A stretch of 14,694 nt of DNA from Synergistaceae bacterium (GTDB lineage: Bacteria; Synergistota; Synergistia; Synergistales; Aminobacteriaceae): positions 1-14,694 of the forward strand of contig JAFSQO010000159.1 in NCBI GenBank assembly GCA_017446645.1, read 5' to 3'. The position numbers and the translations under genes are program-made. Of this stretch, positions 1 to 6,105 are shown one piece after another. How positions within the stretch are numbered: the first letter of the stretch is position 1; each line of letters opens with the position of its first letter. The notes beneath the pieces were generated by a model. It worked only from the letters and a program-made list of their open reading frames with translations, was not told where the DNA came from and made no database searches.

Positions 1-672
1 AGCGGAAGTCCTCGCACCTGTATCAACGTTGACAAGCTCGATATTCTTCTGCAGGAACATGCCTATTTCGGCGAGTACTGCTGTGTTAAAGCCTGCTGGA
101 GTCCCGTCTGGTGCAATAAAGTCTATCGGAGGCAAGTCTCCAGTAACTGCTACTCTTATAGTCTGTGAATCAGGGAACTTCTTGAACTCAACCGGTGCAG
201 GGTCCTCATATCGCGGTGCAGCTATGTAGACTCCCTCGATTGCTGCAAGAATCCAGTTATTGCGCATGTATTGCAACGCCCTGTTGAACTCATCGCGAAG
301 TCCTGACTCATCCTCGCGAAATCCGAAAGCTAAACCCATTCCGTTGGAACGCAGGACTAAAGCAATTTCGCAGTCAGGATTCATAGCAAGAACGTAATTA
401 GCAATTGCGTCAGGTAAAACCATCTGGTCAATATCGCCGGCATTCAGGGCCATCTGCATGGAACTCAACGAGTCATAGAACTTAACGGCAATCTGAAGTG
501 CTTCATTGTCGGGAGCAAATGACCTTTTCCAGACCTCGGCAAAACTCTCTTCAGTAGAATTCATCTTAGAGAGAAGGCCAAGCCTTATGAATCTCCTCTC
601 AGCTGCAAATAATGGAGACGAAGAAGCTGCACACACTAACAAGAAGATTATGACGCAAAAAATCTTCTTCAT
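1..672 (-). CDS. Periplasmic solute-binding protein SBP-A, family-3-like, circularly permuted (3' end beyond window)
   Basis: The first 224 residues are visible; the C-terminus lies beyond the left edge. The ATG at 672 begins MKKIFCVIIF, a lysine-rich start and hydrophobic core ending in a signal peptidase I site near residue 23 (LFA before AE), so the protein is exported. Residues about 60-150 resemble lobe 2 and the C-terminal helices of amino-acid-binding proteins: FYDSLSSMQMALNAGDIDQM, then GLAFGF and a helical segment ending at GVYI. Residues about 172-224 resemble the usual N-terminal lobe: IRVAVTGDLPPIDFIAPDG, then GFNTAVLAEIG. The order is reversed relative to the family. It starts 3 nt after the stop of SBP-B, with a GGAAGGG-like SD inside that gene, so it is the last visible gene of the VanX-B/VanX-A/SBP-B/SBP-A operon. 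The ligand is unknown. The binding-protein assignment is secure; the permutation is inference. Confidence 0.85.
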   Translation of the reverse strand, partial: MKKIFCVIIFLLVCAASSSPLFAAERRFIRLGLLSKMNSTEESFAEVWKRSFAPDNEALQIAVKFYDSLSSMQMALNAGDIDQMVLPDAIANYVLAMNPDCEIALVLRSNGMGLAFGFREDESGLRDEFNRALQYMRNNWILAAIEGVYIAAPRYEDPAPVEFKKFPDSQTIRVAVTGDLPPIDFIAPDGTPAGFNTAVLAEIGMFLQKNIELVNVDTGARTSA

Positions 673-675
673 CAA

Positions 676-1593
676 TTAATCAGCCCTTCCGATTACTAAA
701 TCCGTATCCCATTCGTAATAAGGCACGGACAAGATTACGCCTTCAGGGGTATCTTTCATTACGCCTTTGAGAATCTTCGCATTCTTTTCCGACAGTTTAA
801 GGCCCTCCGTATTTCTATACCAGAAAACTACGTCGGCACGGTCCGAAGCAAGGGCTGCACTTCTTCCGCCAGAGTCTACGCTGATGAGCCTAATATTCTT
901 CTTTAGACGCTTCCCTATCTCTGACAATATCGCAGTGTTATATCCTGTAGGTCTTCCGTCTGCTGCAATATAGTCAATAGGCGGCAGGTCTCCGGTAACG
1001 GCAACTTTGATCGTTTCGGCTCCCTTGAAGCTAGTAAATTTTGAGGGTGCAGGTTCTCTTGTAGTGTTAATATATTTTGTCGCGAGGGTCTTTAACGTCC
1101 CGTCTTTTCTCATTGCGTTAATTGCTGTGTTAAATTCCTTCTGAAGTTTGGTGTTTCCGCGTTTAAATCCAAACGAGATAGTTGAAGGCATCATGTTAAG
1201 CGAGAACTTTACTTCATAATTCGTGTTGTTGCTGATTAAGTACATTCCAACAGCCTCTGGGAGGTTTATCTCGTCAATCTTGCGCCCCCTCAAGGCCATC
1301 TGCATCTCTAACAATGAGTTATAGAAATGAACGACTCGCCTGGTCTTGGCCAAGTCCAGAATAAAGCCCTCTAACCTGTCGCCCTCTATCCAGCCTCCGT
1401 TAGGGTCATTCTCATCATACGAAGGCAGAAGGGGAGCCAATGACTTTCTGAGATCATCAAGGGCCACCTGAAACTCGTCCTCAGTCGTGCCAAGATAAGT
1501 CAGGAGTCCTGCGTCAACTTTTGGACTTGCTGCAAAGCTGACAGAACATAAAACTAAAACGAGAACTAATGCGCCTAAAAACTTTTTCATCAT
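676..1593 (-). CDS. Periplasmic solute-binding protein SBP-B, family-3-like, circularly permuted
   Basis: About 305 residues with a signal peptide (hydrophobic core, cut near SFA before AS, residues 20-23), so the product is exported and soluble. A GTTEDEF motif near residues 36-42 matches the start of lobe 2 in family-3 binding proteins. The stretch 89-110 (FYNSLLEMQMALRGRKIDEI) and 139-176 (SFGF, then NAMRKDGTLKTLATKYI) match the end of lobe 2 and the C-terminal helix. After a linker, residues 195-305 match lobe 1 (IKVAVTGDLPPIDYIAADG to PYYEWDTDLVIG). Compared with its paralogs it has an extra 20 or so residues near 52-75. The start was chosen at ATG 1593: AAGGAG lies 11 nt upstream, inside the last codons of VanX-A, which is the spacing seen elsewhere in this window. 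An in-frame TTG at 1596 and a second ATG at 1590 are alternatives. Confidence 0.88.
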   Translation of the reverse strand: MMKKFLGALVLVLVLCSVSFAASPKVDAGLLTYLGTTEDEFQVALDDLRKSLAPLLPSYDENDPNGGWIEGDRLEGFILDLAKTRRVVHFYNSLLEMQMALRGRKIDEINLPEAVGMYLISNNTNYEVKFSLNMMPSTISFGFKRGNTKLQKEFNTAINAMRKDGTLKTLATKYINTTREPAPSKFTSFKGAETIKVAVTGDLPPIDYIAADGRPTGYNTAILSEIGKRLKKNIRLISVDSGGRSAALASDRADVVFWYRNTEGLKLSEKNAKILKGVMKDTPEGVILSVPYYEWDTDLVIGRAD

Positions 1594-1597
1594 CAAA

Positions 1598-2281
1598 TTA
1601 TTTGCTCCTTACTGGAAAATTGAAATATGTATCAGGGTAAGGCTCATTCCTGAGAGTGAAGTGCCACCACTCAGTTGATATTGGCCTGAACCCGTGCTTA
1701 ATCATTGCGTTTCGTAAAATCATACGGTTGTTGTATTGCTGCTTTGTGATCTTCTTGTAGTCAGGGTGAGAGACCCTCCCGAAAAAGTCAAACGTGCCTC
1801 CCATGTCTAAATCCTTCTGAGTATTCATGTCGAACAGGGTCAAATCTACAGTGCTGCCTCGTGAATGACCTGATCTACGGGCAATATAACCTTGTTTGAA
1901 CAAAACGGACTTGTCCAGATCCGGGTAAAAATACTCTTTCATCTTTGTATCGTCCAGATCTTTTGCCCATTCAACAAAGTGATTGACCGCGCTTTGAGGT
2001 CTGTATGCGTCATATATCTTGAGCCTGTAACCCTTAGCGATTAACTCATCACTCACTGCCTTTAACGCCCTTGCAGCCTTTTTCGTGAGCAGGGCAACCG
2101 GTTCTTCATAGCCTGTGACTCTCTCGCCGATAAAATTATATGTCGAGTAATAACGTATCTCCAAAATCACGTCAGGTACAGCTTCAGAGAGAATCACAAA
2201 GCCCGATGAGTCATTGCTGGCCTTTGCGTAACACTGACTCACGGACAATGCAAGAACTAATGCTATTACGAATTTCTTCAT
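1598..2281 (-). CDS. ddpX: Exported D-alanyl-D-alanine dipeptidase, VanX/DdpX family (VanX-A)
   Basis: A zinc dipeptidase of peptidase family M15D, which hydrolyses D-Ala-D-Ala to two D-Ala. The 227 residues contain the full catalytic set: R94 in YDAYRPQ, zinc ligands H139 and D146 in SGHSRGSTVDLTLFD, catalytic E204 and zinc ligand H207 in EWWHF. All five lie at a constant offset of 23 from the classical VanX residues R71, H116, D123, E181 and H184. Residues 1-19 form a signal peptide (cut near CYA), so the enzyme should act in the periplasm, like Salmonella PcgL and unlike the cytoplasmic resistance enzyme VanX. It is roughly three-quarters identical to the adjacent VanX-B and starts 3 nt after it with only a weak SD, so translation is probably coupled. 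No VanH, VanA or VanRS gene is nearby, so a nutritional or recycling role is likelier than vancomycin resistance. Confidence 0.9.
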   Translation of the reverse strand: MKKFVIALVLALSVSQCYAKASNDSSGFVILSEAVPDVILEIRYYSTYNFIGERVTGYEEPVALLTKKAARALKAVSDELIAKGYRLKIYDAYRPQSAVNHFVEWAKDLDDTKMKEYFYPDLDKSVLFKQGYIARRSGHSRGSTVDLTLFDMNTQKDLDMGGTFDFFGRVSHPDYKKITKQQYNNRMILRNAMIKHGFRPISTEWWHFTLRNEPYPDTYFNFPVRSK

Positions 2282-2284
2282 GAA

Positions 2285-2971
2285 CTACTTACTTATAACA
2301 GGAAAGTTAAAATAAGTGTCAGGGTACGGCTCATCTTTCAGGGTGAAGTGCCACCATTCAGTAGCAAGTGGTTTGAAGCCGTGTTTGAGCATTACCTCAC
2401 GAAGAATCATGCGGTTATTATACTGTTCTTCCGTGATTTCTTTGTAGTCAGGGTGTGAGAGCGGCCCGAAGAAGTCAAATGTTCCTCCCATGTCTGCTTC
2501 CTTCTCTGTGTTCATGTCAAAGAGTGTAAGATCAACGGTGCTGCCCCTTGAGTGTCCTGATTTGTAATCGATATAGCCCTGATCAAACAAAACGGACTTG
2601 TCTAAATCGGGATAAAAATACTTCTTCATCTTTGTGTCGTCCAAATCCTTTGCCCAGTCCGCAAAATGAGTTACTGCCCTCTGCGGTCTGTATGCGTCAT
2701 ATATCTTGAGCCTGTAGCCTTTAGTGATTAACTCATCGCTGACTGCCTTGAGTGCCTTGGCTGCTTCTTTCGTGAGCATTGCTACCGGTTGTTCGTAGCC
2801 GTTGATTCGTGAGCCTACGAAGTTATATGTAGAGTAATAGCGAATCTCCAAAATTGCGTCAGGTACAGCCTCTGACAACATCACAAAATCTGAAGAGTCT
2901 TCGCTACTTTCTTCTGCAAAGCATGAACTCACAGCAAAAACAAGAACTAGTGCAAGTAAGATTTTTTTCAT
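2285..2971 (-). CDS. ddpX: Exported D-alanyl-D-alanine dipeptidase, VanX/DdpX family (VanX-B)
   Basis: The upstream member of the tandem dipeptidase pair, 228 residues. The catalytic residues are R95, H140, D147, E205 and H208, each exactly 24 positions beyond the VanX residues R71, H116, D123, E181 and H184, so spacing and identity are fully conserved and the enzyme should be active on D-Ala-D-Ala. Residues 1-19 look like a signal peptide; the site CFA before EE fits signal peptidase I. VSSC at residues 14-17 could be read as a lipobox, but VanX-A lacks one. ATG 2971 is preceded by a perfect AGGAGG with 11 nt spacing, and a 160-bp non-coding stretch lies upstream, so this gene probably opens its own transcript that runs through VanX-A, SBP-B and SBP-A. 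It differs from VanX-A mostly in the signal peptide and at scattered surface-type positions. Confidence 0.92.
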   Translation of the reverse strand: MKKILLALVLVFAVSSCFAEESSEDSSDFVMLSEAVPDAILEIRYYSTYNFVGSRINGYEQPVAMLTKEAAKALKAVSDELITKGYRLKIYDAYRPQRAVTHFADWAKDLDDTKMKKYFYPDLDKSVLFDQGYIDYKSGHSRGSTVDLTLFDMNTEKEADMGGTFDFFGPLSHPDYKEITEEQYNNRMILREVMLKHGFKPLATEWWHFTLKDEPYPDTYFNFPVISK

Positions 2972-3131
2972 GTTTCAAGTAACCTCCTGAAAAATTTATT
3001 CTTATCTACAATATATTTTCACGCTTGCAGGAAAAAAAATAGTGATTAGTGATTAACGGGAAGACTGCATAGTTTGTGATAAGACCCCTCTGTCAGAAAC
3101 ATGGCAAAGGGGTCTGAACATGTAAAACGCT
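2972..3131 (-). promoter_or_regulatory. Upstream region of the VanX-B/VanX-A/SBP-B/SBP-A operon
   Basis: A 160-bp non-coding stretch. Read on the minus strand it contains the strong SD AGGAGG 11 nt before VanX-B. An AT-rich stretch at about 2996-3020 could hold a -10 element (TATATT or TAGATA), but no good -35 partner is visible, so I do not assign the promoter exactly. The block at 3014-3030 (plus-strand TATTTTCAC followed by GCTTGCAG) resembles the block at 4933-4948 in the other promoter region of this cluster. A run of eight A at about 3031-3039 and a short direct repeat (GTGATTA twice) follow, then the hairpin at 3082-3115. Confidence 0.4.
3082..3115. repeat. Stem-loop between SBP-C and VanX-B (possible dispersed hairpin repeat or terminator)
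   Basis: AGACCCCT (3082-3089) pairs perfectly with AGGGGTCT (3108-3115). Inside, TGTC (3091-3094) pairs with GGCA (3103-3106) using one G-T pair, after a single mismatch, leaving an 8-nt loop. It lies 16 nt past the stop of SBP-C. Neither strand has a U-run immediately after the stem, so it is not a classical intrinsic terminator. It shares the blocks CCCCT, TGTCAG, ATGGC and AGGGG, in order, with the hairpin at 11294-11321. Confidence 0.6.
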
Positions 3132-4016
3132 CTAAAACAATCCGAGAAATGACTTCTTGGCCTTCATGATTAGAATATCTTCACGCTTCCAGTAAAAATA
3201 CGGCACTGAAAGGATAACTCCCTCGTTGACATCGTTGAATAATTTGCTGAATACATCATAGCCCTTTATTTCACTCTTTGAGGACCTGTACCAGAAAACA
3301 ATGTCAGCGCGTCCGGAAGAGAGGGCCTCAGAACGTGCAGCTGAAGTAATATTAATTAACTTGATATTCTTCCTGAGTCTCTTACCTATTTCAGCAAGTA
3401 CCGCAGTGTTGTATCCTGCCGGTCTGCCGTCGCTCGCGAACATGTCAATCGGGGGCATGTCTCCCGTTACTGCAACTCGAATCTCAGGGGCATCCTTGAA
3501 AGTCTGGGGAATGATTGACTCGTACCTGGTTTTGCTGTCATAGTCCGTGATATATTTTTTCTCAAGGATTTGCAGGGTACCGTCCTCCCTCATTGCGTTA
3601 ATTACGGTGTCAATTTCCTGCTTGAGTTCCTGATTATTCGCATTGAACCCGAAAGATATTCCAGAAGACAAAATATCAGTCGTGAATTCAATTTCATGCG
3701 CCTGGACATTACTTATCACGTATTTTGCTACTGCACCGGGCAGCATAATTTCATCGAGCCTGCCTGATTTCAGGTTCATCATTAAACTCATCAGCGAGTC
3801 ATAAAAGTGAATCACACGGCGATTTTTCACAAGTTGATTAATGAATTCGTCGTTGACTATAAAAGCCTCATCTTTCAAAGCGTCCAGACCTTCCTGAAAT
3901 TTTGCCTCAGTCGTTCCAAGATAGGCGAGTGTACCGAGATTCAGACTACGCTCTTCTGCAAAAACAGGAGCACACAAAAATGATGCTGCTAACAGTGAAA
4001 TAATAAATCTCTTCAT
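3132..4016 (-). CDS. Periplasmic solute-binding protein SBP-C, family-3-like, circularly permuted
   Basis: 294 residues from ATG 4016. The start gives a clean signal peptide (MKRFIISLLA, cut at VFA before EE, residue 20); an in-frame ATG at 4040 would add eight residues with no good SD. LGTTEAKF at 33-40 matches the opening of lobe 2, and 70-90 (HFYDSLMSLMM to RLDEI) plus 117-156 (GISFGF, INAMREDGTL, EKKYI) match the rest of lobe 2 and the C-terminal helix. After a linker, 179-294 match lobe 1 (VAVTGDMPPIDMFASDGRPA, GYNTAVLAEIGKRLRKN, SGRADIVFWYRS, GVILSVPYFYW). The family's TxER segment, whose arginine usually holds the amino-acid carboxylate, is not recognisable. It lies 47 nt downstream of SBP-D, with no terminator seen between them, so the two are probably co-transcribed. 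Confidence 0.88.
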   Translation of the reverse strand: MKRFIISLLAASFLCAPVFAEERSLNLGTLAYLGTTEAKFQEGLDALKDEAFIVNDEFINQLVKNRRVIHFYDSLMSLMMNLKSGRLDEIMLPGAVAKYVISNVQAHEIEFTTDILSSGISFGFNANNQELKQEIDTVINAMREDGTLQILEKKYITDYDSKTRYESIIPQTFKDAPEIRVAVTGDMPPIDMFASDGRPAGYNTAVLAEIGKRLRKNIKLINITSAARSEALSSGRADIVFWYRSSKSEIKGYDVFSKLFNDVNEGVILSVPYFYWKREDILIMKAKKSFLGLF

Positions 4017-4063
4017 AATAATATAGATATTTCTCTCCATTTCCGTTATTTATATTTATATTT

Positions 4064-4894
4064 CTATTTCTTGCCGATTAAGAAAACTTTGTTCCAGCCA
4101 TAATACGGTGTCGAAGTGATTACGCCTTCGGGTAAATCGGGCTGGTGGTCGTAGCCTGTGAAGATCATGAACCAGAATACAGCGTCTGCTCTTCCTGATT
4201 TGAGTGCTGACGGTCTTGCTGCTGTCTCGATATAAACGGGATTAATGTTTATGCGCAGTCTCTTCGCTATCTCGGCCATCAATGCAACGTTGAAGCCTGC
4301 GGGTTTTCCGTCCGAAGCAACATAATCAAGCGGCGGCATGTCACCTGTAACTGCGACGTTAATCTTCTCGGCTCCGTCAAATCTGGGAAGCTCGACAGCT
4401 GGAGGGTTTGCAGCCAAAGGTCCAGTTATGAAATCTCTGGCAAGAATACCAATGACACCTTCGCGCTCTAAGTCTTCGATGACCCTGCTGAACTTACCGC
4501 AAAGTTCTTTTCTGTCCTCCATGAAGCCAAATGCAAGTGCAGTAAATGACTTGAGCATGAGAAAACCTCGAAGTCTGTAATCAGGATTAGCCCTGAGCAT
4601 GTACTCGCCGACTAATTCAGGTGAAATCATTGCGTCTATTTCTCCGCGGTTTAATGCAAGCTGAAGCAAGGTTAATGAGTCATAGAACCTCATTGACTTC
4701 TCAGCTTTCAGCCCCTCGTCCGACAATTCAGCAAGCACTAAGCTCGAATAGATTTCAGGAACGGCCACTTCAACATTACCGGCAGATGCTCCAGACCTTA
4801 CCAGAGTCCCGACGACTTCAGCGAATGAGCAGGCACTCGACAAAAATATGAACAACATGACTACTAATGAAGCATGAATTATTTTTCTTTTCAC
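4064..4894 (-). CDS. Periplasmic solute-binding protein SBP-D, family-3-like, circularly permuted
   Basis: 276 residues from GTG 4894. The reading frame is open to an ATG at 4927, but that codon overlaps the predicted -10 element. GTG 4894 has AAAGGAG 11 nt upstream and gives a typical signal peptide (MKRKIIHASL, cut near SFA before EV, residue 25). A nearby ATG at 4898 is out of frame. It is the most divergent of the four paralogs: the lobe-2 GTTE motif is lost (GTLVRSGAS at about 29-37), while FYDSLTLLQLALNRGEIDAM at 70-89 and ALAFGF are kept. Residues 176-276 hold lobe 1: KINVAVTGDMPPLDYVASDG, GFNVALMAEIAKRL, SGRADAVFWF and a C-terminal PYYGWNKVFLIG. It is the first gene of the minus-strand cluster, with a recognisable promoter. 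The ligand is unknown. Confidence 0.87.
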   Translation of the reverse strand: MKRKIIHASLVVMLFIFLSSACSFAEVVGTLVRSGASAGNVEVAVPEIYSSLVLAELSDEGLKAEKSMRFYDSLTLLQLALNRGEIDAMISPELVGEYMLRANPDYRLRGFLMLKSFTALAFGFMEDRKELCGKFSRVIEDLEREGVIGILARDFITGPLAANPPAVELPRFDGAEKINVAVTGDMPPLDYVASDGKPAGFNVALMAEIAKRLRININPVYIETAARPSALKSGRADAVFWFMIFTGYDHQPDLPEGVITSTPYYGWNKVFLIGKK

Positions 4895-4922
4895 GCATAA
4901 ATCCACTCCTTTAATTTTACAA

Positions 4923-4950
4923 ATCATATCACTATTTTCACTGCAAGCAA
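4923..4950 (-). promoter_or_regulatory. Promoter of the SBP-D transcript (extended -10)
   Basis: On the minus strand, TTGCTT (4945-4950) is followed after 16 bp by TATGAT (4923-4928), preceded by TGA so that it forms an extended -10. Transcription would begin near 4916, giving a leader of about 20 nt that contains AAAGGAG before GTG 4894. The -35 matches consensus at only three positions. Confidence 0.6.
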
Positions 4951-4963
4951 TTGAATCTTGCTT
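4945..4963. promoter_or_regulatory. Inverted repeat overlapping the -35 of the SBP-D promoter, candidate operator
   Basis: AAGCAA (4945-4950) and TTGCTT (4958-4963) are exact inverted repeats around a 7-nt spacer. The left half coincides with the -35 element of the minus-strand promoter, and the site lies in the divergent region between SBP-D and the plus-strand binding protein. A dimeric regulator could bind here. The arms are short and chance is possible. Confidence 0.3.
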
Positions 4964-4991
4964 AGTGACATTTACTGATTGTATTATCGCA

Positions 4992-5021
4992 TTGGATTCT
5001 GAAAAGTTTGTGTGCTATTAT
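4992..5021 (+). promoter_or_regulatory. Promoter candidate for the AfuA-like binding protein
   Basis: TTGGAT (4992-4997), an 18-bp spacer, then TATTAT (5016-5021, five of six consensus bases). The predicted start near 5028 leaves a leader of about 35 nt that carries AAGGAGG at 5044-5050, 12 nt before ATG 5063. The -35 is weak. Confidence 0.5.
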
Positions 5022-5062
5022 CATGACAAAGCAAAAATTTTTCAAGGAGGTTTATATTTCTC

Positions 5063-6064
5063 ATGAAGAAAATAATTCTTTCACTGGTGTTAATCTTTTT
5101 CATATCGTCATGTGTATGTGCTGCAGAGAAGCCAAAGATTACGATCTACACCTCAATGTACGAGGATGTAATAGAGGCAATGACCCAGACAATGCACGAA
5201 AAGTTCCCGGATTATGACGTTGAATTCTTTTACGGCGGTACAGGGACTCTTCAGGCAAAGATAGCAGCTGAAAGGGACGCTAAGAAACTTGGCTGCGACA
5301 TGCTCATGGTGGCTGACCCGTCATACTCGCTCGAACTCAAGGCAGCAGGCTTGCTTCACCCTTATATCTCGAAAGAAGCAGAAAATCTCGCTCTCGAATA
5401 CGACAAAGAGGGCTACTGGTATCCCGTCAGGAATCTTAACATGATACTTGCATATAACCCTGAGAAGTTCAAGAAGGAAGACCTGCCCAAGTCATTCAAG
5501 GATTTTGCGTATGACCCGAACATGAAGGGCTTTATCTCAATGTCAAACCCGTTAACTTCAGGTACGGCCCTTGTAGCTCTCTCAGCTCTTAAAGACAAGT
5601 ACGGCTACGAGTATTTTGACAAGCTCGGTGAAAATAAAGTCATGGTTGAGTCAGGTTCAGTTGCTCTAACCAAACTTGAGACTGGTGAATGCAAGATCAT
5701 CATGATCCTTGAGGAGTCAGTTCTCAAGAAACGCGAAGAAGAGGACAGCTCACTCGAAGTGATTTACCCTTCAGACGGAACTATCTGCGTACCTTCACCG
5801 ATTATGACGATCAAGGACGAATGGAGCGCACACGGTAACGCCAAAATCTGCGAAGAGCTTACCGACTGGTTTCTGTCAGACGAAGGGCAAAAATACATCG
5901 TCAAGGGCTGGATGCACTCGGTCAAGAAAAACCCTCCGGCAATACCTTATGACTCGATTAACACGGCGGAGATATTCGAGCACGCAATGCCCGTCAGCTG
6001 GGAGAACTGTCTGAACGAACGCACAGAACTCCGGACGAACTTTGAAGAGAGAGTTAAGAAATAA
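5063..6064 (+). CDS. Periplasmic binding protein, AfuA/FbpA-like (COG1840 type), ligand uncertain
   Basis: 333 residues. Signal peptide MKKIILSLVL to VCA (cut near residue 20-21); ISSC at 14-17 is a possible lipobox, but the AEKP site suits signal peptidase I. The mature protein opens with ITIYTSMYEDVIEAMTQTM, then FFYGGTGTLQAKIAAERDA and CDMLMVADPSYS, the typical start of ferric-iron/phosphonate/organic-anion binding proteins of the FbpA type. YWYPVRNLNMILAYNPEKF and MSNPLTSGTALVALSALKDK are also family hallmarks. The adjacent tyrosine pair that binds iron in FbpA is not visible; the corresponding region reads ESGSVALTKLETGECKIIMI. The cargo may therefore not be Fe(III). It is monocistronic here: no permease or ATPase follows, and the next gene is convergent. 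The start is set by AAGGAGG 12 nt upstream. Confidence 0.88.
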   Translation: MKKIILSLVLIFFISSCVCAAEKPKITIYTSMYEDVIEAMTQTMHEKFPDYDVEFFYGGTGTLQAKIAAERDAKKLGCDMLMVADPSYSLELKAAGLLHPYISKEAENLALEYDKEGYWYPVRNLNMILAYNPEKFKKEDLPKSFKDFAYDPNMKGFISMSNPLTSGTALVALSALKDKYGYEYFDKLGENKVMVESGSVALTKLETGECKIIMILEESVLKKREEEDSSLEVIYPSDGTICVPSPIMTIKDEWSAHGNAKICEELTDWFLSDEGQKYIVKGWMHSVKKNPPAIPYDSINTAEIFEHAMPVSWENCLNERTELRTNFEERVKK

Positions 6065-6105
6065 CGAAGCAAAAAAATTCTCAACACAGGGGCGGTCTAT
6101 ACTCT

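Larger units (their letters stand above)
1598..2971 (-). repeat. Tandem gene duplication (two VanX-type dipeptidase genes)
   Basis: The genes at 1598-2281 and 2285-2971 align end to end without gaps after the signal peptide and share long identical protein blocks, for example YYSTYNF, KGYRLKIYDAYRPQ and the segment from SGHSRG to DMNT. Their lengths are 227 and 228 codons, with 3 nt between them. This is a direct tandem duplication in which both copies kept their reading frames and active sites. The scattered differences show it is not very recent. Confidence 0.9.

Noticed and set aside
1598..2971. Vancomycin-resistance cluster
   Set aside because: Both VanX-type enzymes carry signal peptides, and no VanH dehydrogenase, D-Ala-D-Lac ligase or VanR/VanS is present, so resistance is not supported.
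3031..3060. Poly-A tract and short direct repeat (GTGATTA twice) as a CRISPR-like or phase-variable element
   Set aside because: Only two units of 7 bp and a single homopolymer, in non-coding DNA; no regular spacing and no gene frame affected.
3090..3131. Intrinsic terminator of SBP-C at the 3082-3115 hairpin
   Set aside because: The stem is good, but no U-run follows on the minus strand (TATCACAAAC instead). It is kept as a repeat/stem-loop rather than called a terminator.
6065..6105. Terminator between the AfuA-like gene and ybaK
   Set aside because: There is a run of seven T on the minus strand (A on the plus, near 6070-6076), but no stable GC stem precedes it on either strand.
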